This document shows positions 1-12,869 of a stretch of DNA of 64,000 nt, piece after piece. Origin of the DNA: Catenulispora sp. GP43. Its GTDB lineage: Bacteria; Actinomycetota; Actinomycetes; Streptomycetales; Catenulisporaceae. The DNA lies in assembly GCF_041260665.1 (NCBI RefSeq), contig NZ_JBGCCT010000043.1, forward strand, positions 29,522-93,521, written 5' to 3'. Below the pieces are notes generated by a model. The model was given only the letters and a program-made list of their open reading frames with translations. It was not told the DNA's origin and did no database searches. The position numbers were made by a program, and so were the translations under genes. Within the stretch, counting starts at the first letter, position 1. Every line of letters starts with the position of its first letter.

Positions 1-561
1 GTGATGCCGACCGACACGCTGTACGGCATCGGGGCCGACGCGTTCACCAACTGGGCCGTCCGCGCCATGCTGGAGGCGAAGGGCCGCGGCCCGTCGATGC
101 CGAGCCCGGTCCTGGTGCCCTCGCCCGCGACCCTGCACGGCCTGGTGGCGGGCATGCCCGCGGTCGGCTGGGAACTCGTCGACGCCTTCTGGCCCGGCGG
201 GCTGACCCTGGTGGCGATGCACCAGCCGACACTCACCTGGGACATCGGCGAGACCCGCGGCACCGTCGCGGTCCGCATGCCGCTGCACCCGGTGGCGATC
301 GAGCTGCTGACCGAGACCGGCCCGATGGCCGTCTCCAGCGCCAACAAGAGCGGCATGCCCGCCCCGCAGACCGCGATAGAGGCCCAGGACCAGCTCGGCG
401 ACGCCGTGTCGGTCTACCTGGACGCCGGCCGGGTCGGCGCCGAGGGCGGCGCGAGCTCCATCGTCGACGTCACCGGCACCGCGCCCCTGCTGCTGCGCGA
501 GGGCGCCCTGACGTTCGACCAATTGCGGGAAGTGGCTCCGACGCTGACCCGCGCCGAGTAA
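1..561 (+). CDS. L-threonylcarbamoyladenylate synthase (TsaC/Sua5 family), 5' partial
   Basis: Makes threonylcarbamoyl-AMP from threonine, bicarbonate and ATP for the t6A37 modification of ANN-decoding tRNAs, in the cytoplasm. The reading frame is open at base 1; the family's first 20-30 residues are upstream of the window, so the GTG at base 1 is probably internal. Visible YrdC-fold motifs are PTDTLYGIGADA at the start, KGRGPSMPSPVLV and, near residue 110, SSANKSGMPAPQT. It ends soon after the core, so it is the short form without a Sua5 C-terminal domain. It lies upstream of wecA and the atp operon, as in mycobacteria (Rv1301-Rv1302). Family assignment is firm. Confidence 0.93.
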   Translation: MMPTDTLYGIGADAFTNWAVRAMLEAKGRGPSMPSPVLVPSPATLHGLVAGMPAVGWELVDAFWPGGLTLVAMHQPTLTWDIGETRGTVAVRMPLHPVAIELLTETGPMAVSSANKSGMPAPQTAIEAQDQLGDAVSVYLDAGRVGAEGGASSIVDVTGTAPLLLREGALTFDQLREVAPTLTRAE

Positions 562-613
562 CCTCGGCTGGCCGACTGACCAGTCCGAGGCCGAGGGCGC
601 CGGGAGGAGCAGG

Positions 614-2605
614 GTGGGGAAGCAGGGAGCGGGTACCGGTGTGCCCGAGGAGGCCGCGGCTGCGGAGTCCGGGAGCGGCGCGGCGGCCGGGGCCGCCGCG
701 GCGAGCAGTGAGCAGGCCGGGCAGGCCGGGCAGGGTGCTGAGCTGCCTCGTCAGCGCGAGCAGAGCACCGAGCAGAGTGGCGACCAGCCCGCCGGTGCCG
801 CGGACCAAGCTCCTGAGCCTGCCGACCAACCCCCCATCCGCATCCCCGCACCCCGCCGCCCCCTCCGCGACACCGTCAACCCGGTCCGCGCCGCGGCCGC
901 CATCGGCCGCCGTCACCATCCCATCACCCTCGTGCTGATGGCCGCGACCACCCTCGCCTACGCCGCGCTGGCCTACCAGCGCCGCTGGATCGCCGACGAC
1001 GGCATGATCGCCGTGCGCACCGTGCGCCAGATCCTGGCCGGGCACGGGCCCGTCTACTCTCCCTACGAGCGGGCCGAGACCGACACCTCCACCCTGTGGA
1101 CGCTCCTGCTCACCATCGGCGGCGGCCTCACCGGGGTGGACGTGGCGCGCGTGGCCATCCTCACCGGCCTGCTGTGCGCCGTCGGCGGTGTGACGGCGGC
1201 GCTGTTCGCCACCGCGCGGCTGCACGCGCGCCTCAGCGGCGGGCCGCGGCAGCTGCTCCTGCCGGCCGGTGCGCTGGTGCTGCTCGGCGTCTCGCCGTTC
1301 TGGGACTTCGCGACCTCCGGGCTGGAGACCGGCCTGGAGATCCTGTGGCTGGGCCTGTGCTGGCTGGCGCTGGTCGCCTGGTGCGCGCAGGCGCCCGATG
1401 CCCGGCGGCAATACGCGGTGGCCTTCCTGATAGGCCTGGCGCCCTTGGTCCGTCCCGAATTCGCGCTCCTGGAGGCGGTCTTCGGGGCCGCGGCGTGGTT
1501 CCTCATCCGCCCCGGCAAGCGGCGCACAGTCCTGCTTTTCGTTACGGCGCAAGCCCTGCCGCTCGTCACGGAGTTCCTGCGCGCGGGCTACTACGGCGAA
1601 TTGGTTCCGCTTCCGGCGCTGGCGAAGTCCGCGGACGGCTCGCAGTGGAACCGGGGCTGGCGCTATGTCGAGGAAACGCTAAAGGGCTACTTCGTCTGGA
1701 TTCCGTTGGCGATCCTGCTTGCCGCCGCCATCGCTCATCTCATGAAGAAGAGCGCGGTGAAGGACCGCGGCACCGCGATCCTGCTGGCGACGCCGGTGAT
1801 CGCAGGTCTGCTGCTCGGCCTTTATGTGGTCAAGGTCGGTGGTGACTTCATGCACGCGCGCATGGTCCTGCCGGTCATCTTCCTCCTCGTCCTGCCGGTC
1901 CTGCTGGTGCCGGTGACGAAGGCCCTGGTGCCGGCCGTCGCCGCGACCGCCGTCTGGGCCGCCTATTGCGGCTCCACCTACTCGGTCCACTTCTACGACC
2001 AGAAGCACGCCGTCGCCGAGGACGAGCGCGTCGGCTACCAGCAGTGGACCGGACGGCCCAACCCGGACACCTCGGCGGCATACACCAACCGCGAGCGGGG
2101 AATCGGGCTGGCGATCGCTTCGTGGACCGCGCACGGCCAGCGCGTCCTCACCTCCGAGGGCGGGATCGACGTCCCGCTCGACCCGAGCCTGCCCTTCCCC
2201 TTCGCCGTGGCCGCCGGGCGGCTCGGCGCGGCCGGCGCCGAGACCCCGCTGGGGGACGAGGTCGTCGACACGCTGGGGCTGGCGAACCCGATCGGCGCAC
2301 ACCTGACCGTCACCACCCCGGGCCGGCCCGGCCACGAGAAGGAGCTGCCGTGGGCGTGGATCCTCGCCGACTACGGCGATCCGGCCGTCGTGGACACCAA
2401 GGAGGTCCTCAACGGGGTCTCCCCGGCCTCGGTGGCCGCCGCGCGGCACGCGATGAGCTGCGGGGCGTTGAAGGAGCTGCTGGATTCGACCAGACAGCCC
2501 ATGACCCCGGGACGGTTCTGGAGCAACCTCACCGGCGCGGTGAGCCGGACGGCGCTGGTCGTCCCGGCAGACCCCTTCGCCGCGGAGCGGAAGTTCTGTC
2601 GATGA
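614..2605 (+). CDS. GT-C family integral membrane glycosyltransferase, AftB-like
   Basis: 663 residues. The GTG start has GGGAGGAG about 5 nt upstream. Residues 1-95 are low complexity (Ala, Gln, Glu, Pro), then about ten hydrophobic segments run from residue 100 to 460, and a soluble C-terminal region follows. The first loop has WIADDGMIAVRTVRQIL and then ETDTSTLWT. This acidic-pair loop resembles mycobacterial AftB (terminal arabinofuranosyltransferase using decaprenyl-phosphoarabinose). By family it would transfer a sugar from a polyprenyl phosphate on the outer face of the membrane. The sugar and acceptor cannot be read from sequence. wecA next door fits an envelope polysaccharide role. 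Confidence 0.7.
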   Translation: MGKQGAGTGVPEEAAAAESGSGAAAGAAAASSEQAGQAGQGAELPRQREQSTEQSGDQPAGAADQAPEPADQPPIRIPAPRRPLRDTVNPVRAAAAIGRRHHPITLVLMAATTLAYAALAYQRRWIADDGMIAVRTVRQILAGHGPVYSPYERAETDTSTLWTLLLTIGGGLTGVDVARVAILTGLLCAVGGVTAALFATARLHARLSGGPRQLLLPAGALVLLGVSPFWDFATSGLETGLEILWLGLCWLALVAWCAQAPDARRQYAVAFLIGLAPLVRPEFALLEAVFGAAAWFLIRPGKRRTVLLFVTAQALPLVTEFLRAGYYGELVPLPALAKSADGSQWNRGWRYVEETLKGYFVWIPLAILLAAAIAHLMKKSAVKDRGTAILLATPVIAGLLLGLYVVKVGGDFMHARMVLPVIFLLVLPVLLVPVTKALVPAVAATAVWAAYCGSTYSVHFYDQKHAVAEDERVGYQQWTGRPNPDTSAAYTNRERGIGLAIASWTAHGQRVLTSEGGIDVPLDPSLPFPFAVAAGRLGAAGAETPLGDEVVDTLGLANPIGAHLTVTTPGRPGHEKELPWAWILADYGDPAVVDTKEVLNGVSPASVAAARHAMSCGALKELLDSTRQPMTPGRFWSNLTGAVSRTALVVPADPFAAERKFCR

Positions 2606-2767
2606 CCGCTTCCGTTCCACAGTTGTGACGCACCGCCTGCCGCCACTCGGCGTAGGGTTGTCTCGCGACGACGGTGTCACCTGATCCTCCGACGATCATC
2701 GCCCACTGGTGATCGAATGTCCTTGTTCGGCCCAGCAGTACACAGCGAGAGAATCGGAGAGGATCCC

Positions 2768-4099
2768 GTGAGGGAGTACCTGCTCGCCATGACGGTGGCA
2801 CTGGCGGTGACCCTCCTTCTCGGCGGCCCGGTCCGGGCGCTGGCCATCCGGCTGGGACTGGTCCCGGTGATCCGCGAGCGGGACGTGCACGAGACCCCCA
2901 AGCCCCGGGTGGGCGGGCTGGCCATGTTCATCGGGCTGGCCGCCGCGCTGACCGTGGCCGGGCACTTCCCGATGCTGGCGCGCAACGTCTACGGCGAGTC
3001 CAACACCATCCAGGCGCTGCTGTGGGGCAGCTTCCTGGTGGTGGTGCTGGGCATGGTGGACGACAAGTTCGAGCTCGGTCCGCTGGTCAAGTTCGTCGGC
3101 CAGATCTTCGCCGCCTCGGTGATGGTGGTGAAGGGCATCCAGATCAGCTGGCTGGTGATCCCCGGCATCGGCTTCGTGGCCGTGGACCCGACGCTGTCCA
3201 TCGTGGTGTCGGTGCTGCTGGTGCTGGTGCTGATGAACGCGGTGAACTTCGTCGACGGCCTGGACGGCCTGGCCGCCGGCATCACCTGCATCGCGGGCCT
3301 GGCCTCCTTCGCCTACTGCTACCGGCTGGCCATCAGCTACAAGCTCACCGGCGCCACCGCCCCGGCGCTGATCGCGATGGTCACCGTCGGGATCTGCCTG
3401 GGCTTCCTGGCCCACAACTGGGCCCCGGCCCGGATGTTCATGGGCGACACCGGCTCGATGCTGCTGGGCATGCTGCTGGCCGCGACCTCCATCACCATCA
3501 TGGGCGGCATCGACCCCTACCAGCTGGGCGCGGGCCTGAGCCAGACCGACTCGGTGCACAAGCTGGTGCCGGCCTACCTGCCGCTGATCATGCCGATCTC
3601 GGTGACCCTGCTGCCGATCGCCGACATGGTGATGGCCGTGGTGCGCCGCACCAAGGCCGGCATGTCCCCGCTGGCCGCCGACAAGGGCCACCTGCACCAC
3701 CGGATGCTGCAGATCGGGCACTCCAAGCGCCGCGCGGTGCTCATCATGTACTTCTGGTCGGCGCTGGTGGCGTTCGTCACCGTGCTGTTCGCCGTGACGC
3801 CCTCGCGCCAGCCGATCGTCTACGGCGCCATAGCGATGACGCTGGTGGGACTGCTGATGCTGCTGGGACCGCGGCTGGGGGACCACCGGGAGCGGCTGCG
3901 GACCAAGGCGCTGCGGGTGGGCTCGGCGCCCACGGCCCGCCACCGCCACCGCGCGGGTGCCGGCACCGGCACCGGCAACGCCGCACCGGATCCGGCGGGT
4001 GCCGAGCCGGCCATCCCGGCCATAGCGACCTCGGCCGAGAACGGTGCCGACAGCACGAATCCCGACGGCGGAATGCGCTCGCACACCCTGTCGCGTTGA
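2768..4099 (+). CDS. wecA: Polyprenyl-phosphate N-acetylglucosaminyl-1-phosphate transferase (WecA/Rfe)
   Basis: Transfers GlcNAc-1-phosphate from UDP-GlcNAc to a polyprenyl phosphate, the first membrane step of wall polysaccharide linker synthesis. The GTG at 2768 is preferred over the in-frame ATG at 2717: it has GGAGAGGA just upstream and the homologous sequence begins there. The 443-residue protein has about 11 membrane segments. MraY/WecA motifs are GMVDDKFEL (Asp pair), NAVNFVDGLDGLAAG, MFMGDTGSM and the histidine loop DKGHLHHRM. The C-terminal 80 residues are a Pro/Ala/Thr-rich tail unlike the family core. Its position just upstream of the atp operon matches Rv1302. Confidence 0.93.
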   Translation: MREYLLAMTVALAVTLLLGGPVRALAIRLGLVPVIRERDVHETPKPRVGGLAMFIGLAAALTVAGHFPMLARNVYGESNTIQALLWGSFLVVVLGMVDDKFELGPLVKFVGQIFAASVMVVKGIQISWLVIPGIGFVAVDPTLSIVVSVLLVLVLMNAVNFVDGLDGLAAGITCIAGLASFAYCYRLAISYKLTGATAPALIAMVTVGICLGFLAHNWAPARMFMGDTGSMLLGMLLAATSITIMGGIDPYQLGAGLSQTDSVHKLVPAYLPLIMPISVTLLPIADMVMAVVRRTKAGMSPLAADKGHLHHRMLQIGHSKRRAVLIMYFWSALVAFVTVLFAVTPSRQPIVYGAIAMTLVGLLMLLGPRLGDHRERLRTKALRVGSAPTARHRHRAGAGTGTGNAAPDPAGAEPAIPAIATSAENGADSTNPDGGMRSHTLSR

Positions 4100-4246
4100 T
4101 CACACCTCGCGTCCACTCCGCCGTCGCGCCGTGTCCATCCCGGGTACGTTCTCCCAGCTGAAGAAGTACGCACTCTGACGGAGCCGGGCCGGAAAAACAC
4201 AGGTCGAGGCCGCACCGAAAACCGGTTCGTGCGTAGAACGCGAGCT

Positions 4247-4262
4247 TGTGATAGCTTTCACG
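4247..4262. promoter_or_regulatory. CRP/GlxR-type palindrome upstream of the atp operon
   Basis: TGTGA-N6-TCACG matches the cAMP-receptor-protein consensus TGTGA-N6-TCACA with one mismatch. It sits in the only sizeable gap upstream of the ATP synthase genes. A candidate promoter lies downstream (TTGTGA at 4280-4285, 19-nt spacer, TAACCT at 4305-4310). That would put the start point near 4317 and the box centre near -62, the classical class I activator position. The match is seen; its use is inferred. Confidence 0.5.
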
Positions 4263-4279
4263 AACAAGGGGATGAGGGG

Positions 4280-4310
4280 TTGTGAGAAATCCGAACCACC
4301 CCCGTAACCT
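4280..4310 (+). promoter_or_regulatory. Candidate atp operon promoter
   Basis: -35-like TTGTGA (4280-4285) and -10-like TAACCT (4305-4310) with a 19-nt spacer. They lie upstream of the first gene of the ATP synthase cluster and downstream of the CRP-type palindrome. Actinobacterial promoter consensus is loose, so this is a suggestion only. Confidence 0.35.
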
Positions 4311-4376
4311 GAACCGACACGACGCGGTGCCGGATCCCCGGCAACGCGCGACCTACAAGACTTCTTGAGGGAAGCC

Positions 4377-4856
4377 ATGCAGGCCATTGACGCCCGATTG
4401 TTGCGCGGAGCAGCGGTACCGACCGCTGTCGCCGGCGCGATCGCCGTCGTGCTCTGCACCGTGCTGGTCGGCAGCAAGGGCCTGATCGGAGCGCTGCTCG
4501 GCAGCGTCATCACTCTGGCCTTCTTCTCGGTGACGATCGTGGTCATCAGCCGTGTCGCGCAGAAGCAGCCGCAGATGCTGCTCGGGTACGCGATGCTCAC
4601 CTACCTCGGCAAGATCTTCTTCCTTGCCGCGCTGATGATCGCGTTCAAGCACACCACGCTGTTCCACTTCCGTTCTTTCGGGTTCACCATGTTGGGCCTG
4701 ACGTTGGTGTGGCTGGCCGCCGAGACCCGTGCGGTGCTGAAGACGAAGATCTTCTACGCGGACCCGTCCGCGATCCCGGACTCGCTCAAGCCGGTGGCGC
4801 CCTCGCGCCCGGAGAGCACTGCCGAGTCCGAACCGTCGCCCCTCGGCGGCCGGTAG
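4377..4856 (+). CDS. Integral membrane protein heading the ATP synthase operon (Rv1303-like)
   Basis: 159 residues with four predicted membrane helices at about 10-30, 37-57, 68-90 and 99-117, then a polar Pro/Ser/Glu tail. The ATG at 4377 follows GAGGGA; a TTG four codons upstream (4365) is a weaker choice. By position it corresponds to the unnamed membrane protein between wecA and atpI/atpB in mycobacteria and Streptomyces. It resembles the AtpI/UncI group in size and topology, which is thought to help assemble the c-ring, but no diagnostic motif is visible. It has its own upstream regulatory region at about 4240-4310. Confidence 0.75.
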   Translation: MQAIDARLLRGAAVPTAVAGAIAVVLCTVLVGSKGLIGALLGSVITLAFFSVTIVVISRVAQKQPQMLLGYAMLTYLGKIFFLAALMIAFKHTTLFHFRSFGFTMLGLTLVWLAAETRAVLKTKIFYADPSAIPDSLKPVAPSRPESTAESEPSPLGGR

Positions 4857-5031
4857 TCACCCATGACCGCCCATAAACCGGCCTGTGGGCCGGCGCTGAC
4901 TCCTCGGCTGCCCTCTGTTCGGAATCGAACCGGGTCAGGTCACGAGTTCCTAACGCATTCCAGCGTGCCGCTCACGCCTTCTCAGCTGGGTTTCAGGGAA
5001 GGTCATCTCTCCTGCTATCGTCCGAGGCGGC

Positions 5032-5373
5032 ATGAGCAGCATGAGCAGTACACGCAAGACGAAAACCCCCACCGGGAAGCCCGAGAAGAAGGTCGATCCG
5101 GCCTCCATCACGGGCTACCTGCTGACGGGCATGGTCCTCTACGGCGGCCTCGGTTGGCTGATCGACAAGTGGGTCGGCACCTCGAACGTGTTCGCACCGA
5201 TCGGGGTGGTCTTCGGACTCGCAGCGGGCCTGTACCTCACGCTCCGGCAGGTGTCGGTGCTGGAGAGACAGGAACGCGAAGCGCTGCTCCGCAAGCGCCG
5301 CGCCCTGGCCGACGTCGAGCCCGAGGACGCGGCCGCGCAGCAGCAGGACCAGTTCGACCCGCACGACCGATAG
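5032..5373 (+). CDS. atpI: AtpZ/AtpI-like small membrane protein of ATP synthase operon
   Basis: 113 residues. A basic N-terminus of about 25 residues precedes two membrane helices (about 28-48 and 57-76) containing GMVLYGGLGWLIDKWVG, the conserved glycine-rich signature of the AtpZ/AtpI family. The charged tail is rich in Arg, Glu and Gln. Members are encoded just before atpB and are proposed to assist Fo assembly or Mg2+/Ca2+ entry. The ATG at 5032 follows GAGG at short spacing; a second in-frame ATG at 5041 is also possible. Confidence 0.85.
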   Translation: MSSMSSTRKTKTPTGKPEKKVDPASITGYLLTGMVLYGGLGWLIDKWVGTSNVFAPIGVVFGLAAGLYLTLRQVSVLERQEREALLRKRRALADVEPEDAAAQQQDQFDPHDR

Positions 5374-5470
5374 CCACGACACATCCAGTGCCGATCGCGC
5401 GCCCGGGGGCGACCCGGACGCGCCGACACCTGAAGGTTGCCGTCACGATGAGCCAGTCTGGATACACACG

Positions 5471-6716
<1,246 letters not shown>

Positions 6717-6757
6717 AGCGCCGACCCGAGCCCCTACGGACCTAGGGAAGGTAGACC

Positions 6758-7327
6758 ATGATGCCTGCTGCGAACACCGCAGTCGTGCTGGCCGGTGAGT
6801 TCAACCCGGTCGTGCCCAAGGGCGACGAGCTCGTCATCGGCACGATCGCGTTCCTGATCATCTTCACGATCTTCTGGAAGAAGCTCCTGCCGAGCATCAA
6901 GAAGACCCTGGATGAGCGCACCGACGCCATCGAGGGCGGCATGCAGCGTGCCGAGGAGGCCCAGGCGGCCGCCGCCGCGCTGCAGGAGGAGTACCAGCGC
7001 AACCTGACCGAGGCGCGCCACGAGGCCGCCAAGATCACCCAGCACGCTCGCGAGCAGGGTGCCGAGATCGTCGCGTCGATGCGCGCCGAGGGCACCGAGC
7101 AGCGCGACAACCTGGTCGCCAGCGGCCGGGCCCAGCTCGACGCCGACGCCGCGGCCACCCGCGCCGCGCTCAAGGGCGACCTGGGCACGCTGGCGATCCA
7201 GCTGGCGAGCAAGATCGTCGGGGAGTCGCTGGAGGACGAGGCGCGTCAGCGCGGCACCGTCGACCGCTTCCTGGCCGAGCTCGAGGCCAAGGCCGACGCC
7301 CAGGCGTCGGCGAAGGCGGGTGCCTGA
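6758..7327 (+). CDS. atpF: F1Fo ATP synthase subunit b
   Basis: 189 residues, the peripheral stalk. A single membrane helix (about residues 25-43, IGTIAFLIIFTIFW) is followed by a long Ala/Glu/Arg coiled coil (about 45-180). AGGGAAGG lies 6 nt upstream of the ATG at 6758; the adjacent ATG at 6761 is equally possible. The stop overlaps the start of atpH by one base (TGATG), implying translational coupling. Confidence 0.96.
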   Translation: MMPAANTAVVLAGEFNPVVPKGDELVIGTIAFLIIFTIFWKKLLPSIKKTLDERTDAIEGGMQRAEEAQAAAAALQEEYQRNLTEARHEAAKITQHAREQGAEIVASMRAEGTEQRDNLVASGRAQLDADAAATRAALKGDLGTLAIQLASKIVGESLEDEARQRGTVDRFLAELEAKADAQASAKAGA

Positions 7328-8142
7328 TGCAGGGCGCCAGCCGCGAGGCCCTCGCGGCCGGAGCCGACCGCCTGGACGCGCTCACCTCCGCGCCCGGTGC
7401 CGACAGCACCGGCATCGCCGACGATCTGTCGGCCGTGGCGGTGGCCCTCGGCAAGGACGCGGCGCTGCGCCGCATGCTGACCGACCCGGCCCGGCCGGCG
7501 GCCCAGCGCGCGGACATCGCGACCGCGCTGCTGGCCGGCAAGATCAGCGCCGACGCCGCCGCCCTGGTGGCGGGCCTGGTCCGGTCGCGCTGGAGCGCCC
7601 CGCGCGACCTGGCCGACGCGGTCGCCGCCCTGGCGGTGCGCGCCGACCTGTCGGTCGCCGAGCGTGACGGCAAGCTGGACGAGGTCGAGGACGAGCTGTT
7701 CCGGCTGGGCCGGCTGCTGGACTCCAACGGCGACCTGGCGCTGGCCCTAGCCGACGGCCGGGTCCCGGCCGACAAGCGGGTCGCGCTGCTGGACGATCTG
7801 CTGGCCGGCAAGGTCGACCCGACCACGTACCGCCTCGTGGGCCGGCTGGTGGCCAACCCGCGCGGCCGGTCGATCAGCGCCGGTCTGACCGAGATCGGCA
7901 AGGAGGCCGCGGCGCGCCGCGAGCGTCTGATCGCCTACGTGACCGCGGCCATGCCGCTGACCGAGCAGCAGCGCGAGCGCCTCACCCAGGTGCTCCAGCG
8001 GCTGTACGGGCAGCAGGTCCACCTGAACGTGGACCTGGACCCGACGGTCCTGGGCGGGCTCTCGGTGCGGATCGGCGACGAGGTCATCGACGGCACCGTC
8101 GCCACCCGGCTGGGACAGGCGCAGCGGCAACTGGCCGGCTGA
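7327..8142 (+). CDS. atpH: F1Fo ATP synthase subunit delta
   Basis: 271 residues, about 90 more than E. coli delta. The N-terminal six-helix OSCP domain lies at about residues 1-120, and the conserved C-terminal segment is LNVDLDPTVLGGLSVRIGDEVIDGTVATRL. It joins the peripheral stalk to the top of F1. Long delta subunits are common in high-GC Gram-positives. The start overlaps the atpF stop by one base, and a hairpin follows directly after the stop. Confidence 0.95.
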   Translation: MQGASREALAAGADRLDALTSAPGADSTGIADDLSAVAVALGKDAALRRMLTDPARPAAQRADIATALLAGKISADAAALVAGLVRSRWSAPRDLADAVAALAVRADLSVAERDGKLDEVEDELFRLGRLLDSNGDLALALADGRVPADKRVALLDDLLAGKVDPTTYRLVGRLVANPRGRSISAGLTEIGKEAAARRERLIAYVTAAMPLTEQQRERLTQVLQRLYGQQVHLNVDLDPTVLGGLSVRIGDEVIDGTVATRLGQAQRQLAG

Positions 8143-8170
8143 GCCGAGCGCCGACGCAGCGGCGCTCGGC
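8143..8170. terminator. Intra-operon hairpin between atpH and atpA
   Basis: A perfect 10-bp stem (GCCGAGCGCC / GGCGCTCGGC) with an 8-nt loop begins at the base after the atpH stop codon. No U-tract follows. Inside a single operon it may act as a partial terminator or 3' stabiliser that sets the ratio of Fo to F1 transcripts. The following 158 nt up to atpA hold no gene; a TAGCGT at 8180-8185 could be an internal -10. Confidence 0.6.
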
Positions 8171-8328
8171 GTCAAGGCTTAGCGTCGTACAAGAAGACTG
8201 TGCACAACTGAAGACCTCGCAACACCCATCACGAAACGACCTGCGGGTGGTGGCGGCGGGCGGAACTCCGGATGACTCCGGGCCCGCCGTTGCCCGGCCC
8301 GGATGATTCTAGGAGAGCAGGAATACTC

Positions 8329-9963
8329 ATGACGGAGCTCACGATCCGTCCGGAGGAGATCCGGGACGCGTTGGAGCGCTTTGTCGACTCCTACAAGGCG
8401 CCCGAGGCGTCGAAGGACGAAGTCGGCACCGTCACCGAGATCGGTGACGGCATCGCCAAGGTCGAGGGTCTGCCCTCGGCCATGACCAACGAGCTGCTGA
8501 AGTTCGAGGACGGCACCCTGGGCATCGCCCTGAACCTGGACGTCCGCGAGATCGGCGTCGTGGTCCTGGGCGACTACGAGGGCATCGAGGAGGGGCAGCG
8601 GGTCGCGCGCACCGGCGAGATCCTGTCCACCCCGGTCGGCGACAACTTCATGGGTCGGGTGGTGAACCCGCTGGGTGAGCCGATCGACGGCCTGGGCCCG
8701 ATCGAGGCCGAGGGCACCCGCATCCTGGAGCTCCAGGCGCCGGGTGTGATGGCCCGTCAGTCGGTGAAGGAGCCGCTGCAGACCGGTATCAAGGCCATCG
8801 ACTCGATGACCCCGATCGGTCGCGGCCAGCGTCAGCTGATCATCGGTGACCGGCAGACCGGCAAGACCGCGGTGGCCGTGGACACGATCATCAACCAGAA
8901 GCAGAACTGGGAGTCGGGCGACCCGAAGAAGCAGGTCCGCTGCATCTACGTCGCCATCGGTCAGAAGGGCTCCACCATCGCGGCCGTCAAGGGCGCGCTG
9001 GAGGAGGCCGGTGCGATGAAGTACACGACCATCGTCGCGGCCCCGGCCTCCGACGCGGCCGGTTTCAAGTACCTGGCGCCGTACACCGGCTCGGCCATCG
9101 GTCAGCACTGGATGTACGACGGCAAGCACGTCCTGATCGTCTTCGACGACCTGACCAAGCAGGCCGAGGCCTACCGTTCGATGTCGCTGCTGCTGCGCCG
9201 CCCGCCGGGCCGTGAGGCGTACCCCGGTGACGTCTTCTATCTGCACTCCCGCCTGCTGGAGCGCTGCGCGAAGCTGAACGACGAGATGGGCGGTGGGTCG
9301 ATGACCGGTTTGCCGGTCATCGAGACGAAGGCCAACGACATTTCGGCGTTCATTCCGACCAACGTCATCTCGATCACCGATGGTCAGTGCTTCTTCGAGA
9401 CCGACTTGTTCAACTCCGGTGTGCGTCCGGCGATCAACGTGGGTACCTCGGTGTCCCGTGTCGGTGGTTCGGCGCAGGTGCGTGCGATGCGTTCGGTGTC
9501 CGGTTCGCTGCGTGTGGACCTGGCCCAGTTCCGTGACCTGGAGGCGTTCGCCGCCTTCGCCTCGGACCTGGACGACGCCTCCAAGGCCCAGCTGTCCCGT
9601 GGCCAGCGCATGGTGGAGATCCTCAAGCAGGGTCAGTATGAGCCGTACCCGGTCGAGGAGCAGGTGGCCGCGATCTGGATCGGCACCTCGGGCTCGGTGG
9701 ACGACGTTCCGGTGGCCGACGTGCGCCGTTTCGAGAAGGAGTTCATCTCCTTCCTGAAGACCGACCACGCCGGCGTGCTGGCCACGGTCCGCGAGACCGG
9801 TCAGTTCTCCGACGACACGGTCTCGGCGTTCAAGGACGCGGTCGCGCAGTTCAAGCGCGGCTTCGAGCTCGGCGACGGCACGCTGCTGACCGACCAGGAC
9901 AAGGCCGAGGCCATGGACGCCGACAACGTCGGCCAGGCCACGATCACCAAGCACAAGGCCTGA
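8329..9963 (+). CDS. atpA: F1Fo ATP synthase subunit alpha
   Basis: 544 residues. The P-loop GDRQTGKT is at residues 173-180, and the non-catalytic nucleotide site and the conserved [17 protein letters not shown] segment are intact. It forms the alpha3beta3 head with AtpD. The ATG at 8329 is preceded by AGGAG at 8311-8315; upstream in-frame codons have no support. The 186-nt gap after atpH suggests separate control. From about 9290 the codon choice moves to CGT, GGT and ATT, unlike the GGC/CGC-rich neighbours. Confidence 0.98.
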   Translation: MTELTIRPEEIRDALERFVDSYKAPEASKDEVGTVTEIGDGIAKVEGLPSAMTNELLKFEDGTLGIALNLDVREIGVVVLGDYEGIEEGQRVARTGEILSTPVGDNFMGRVVNPLGEPIDGLGPIEAEGTRILELQAPGVMARQSVKEPLQTGIKAIDSMTPIGRGQRQLIIGDRQTGKTAVAVDTIINQKQNWESGDPKKQVRCIYVAIGQKGSTIAAVKGALEEAGAMKYTTIVAAPASDAAGFKYLAPYTGSAIGQHWMYDGKHVLIVFDDLTKQAEAYRSMSLLLRRPPGREAYPGDVFYLHSRLLERCAKLNDEMGGGSMTGLPVIETKANDISAFIPTNVISITDGQCFFETDLFNSGVRPAINVGTSVSRVGGSAQVRAMRSVSGSLRVDLAQFRDLEAFAAFASDLDDASKAQLSRGQRMVEILKQGQYEPYPVEEQVAAIWIGTSGSVDDVPVADVRRFEKEFISFLKTDHAGVLATVRETGQFSDDTVSAFKDAVAQFKRGFELGDGTLLTDQDKAEAMDADNVGQATITKHKA

Positions 9964-10017
9964 TCGCCGTGGCCTACGACAACACGAGCTCTCGAGTGTG
10001 GGAAGGGGTGAACTGAT

Positions 10018-12813
<2,796 letters not shown>

Positions 12814-12869
12814 GGGCCCTGAGGTACACGTAGATGCGGCCGGGACTCGACGGTGAGGAGCTTTCGTAA

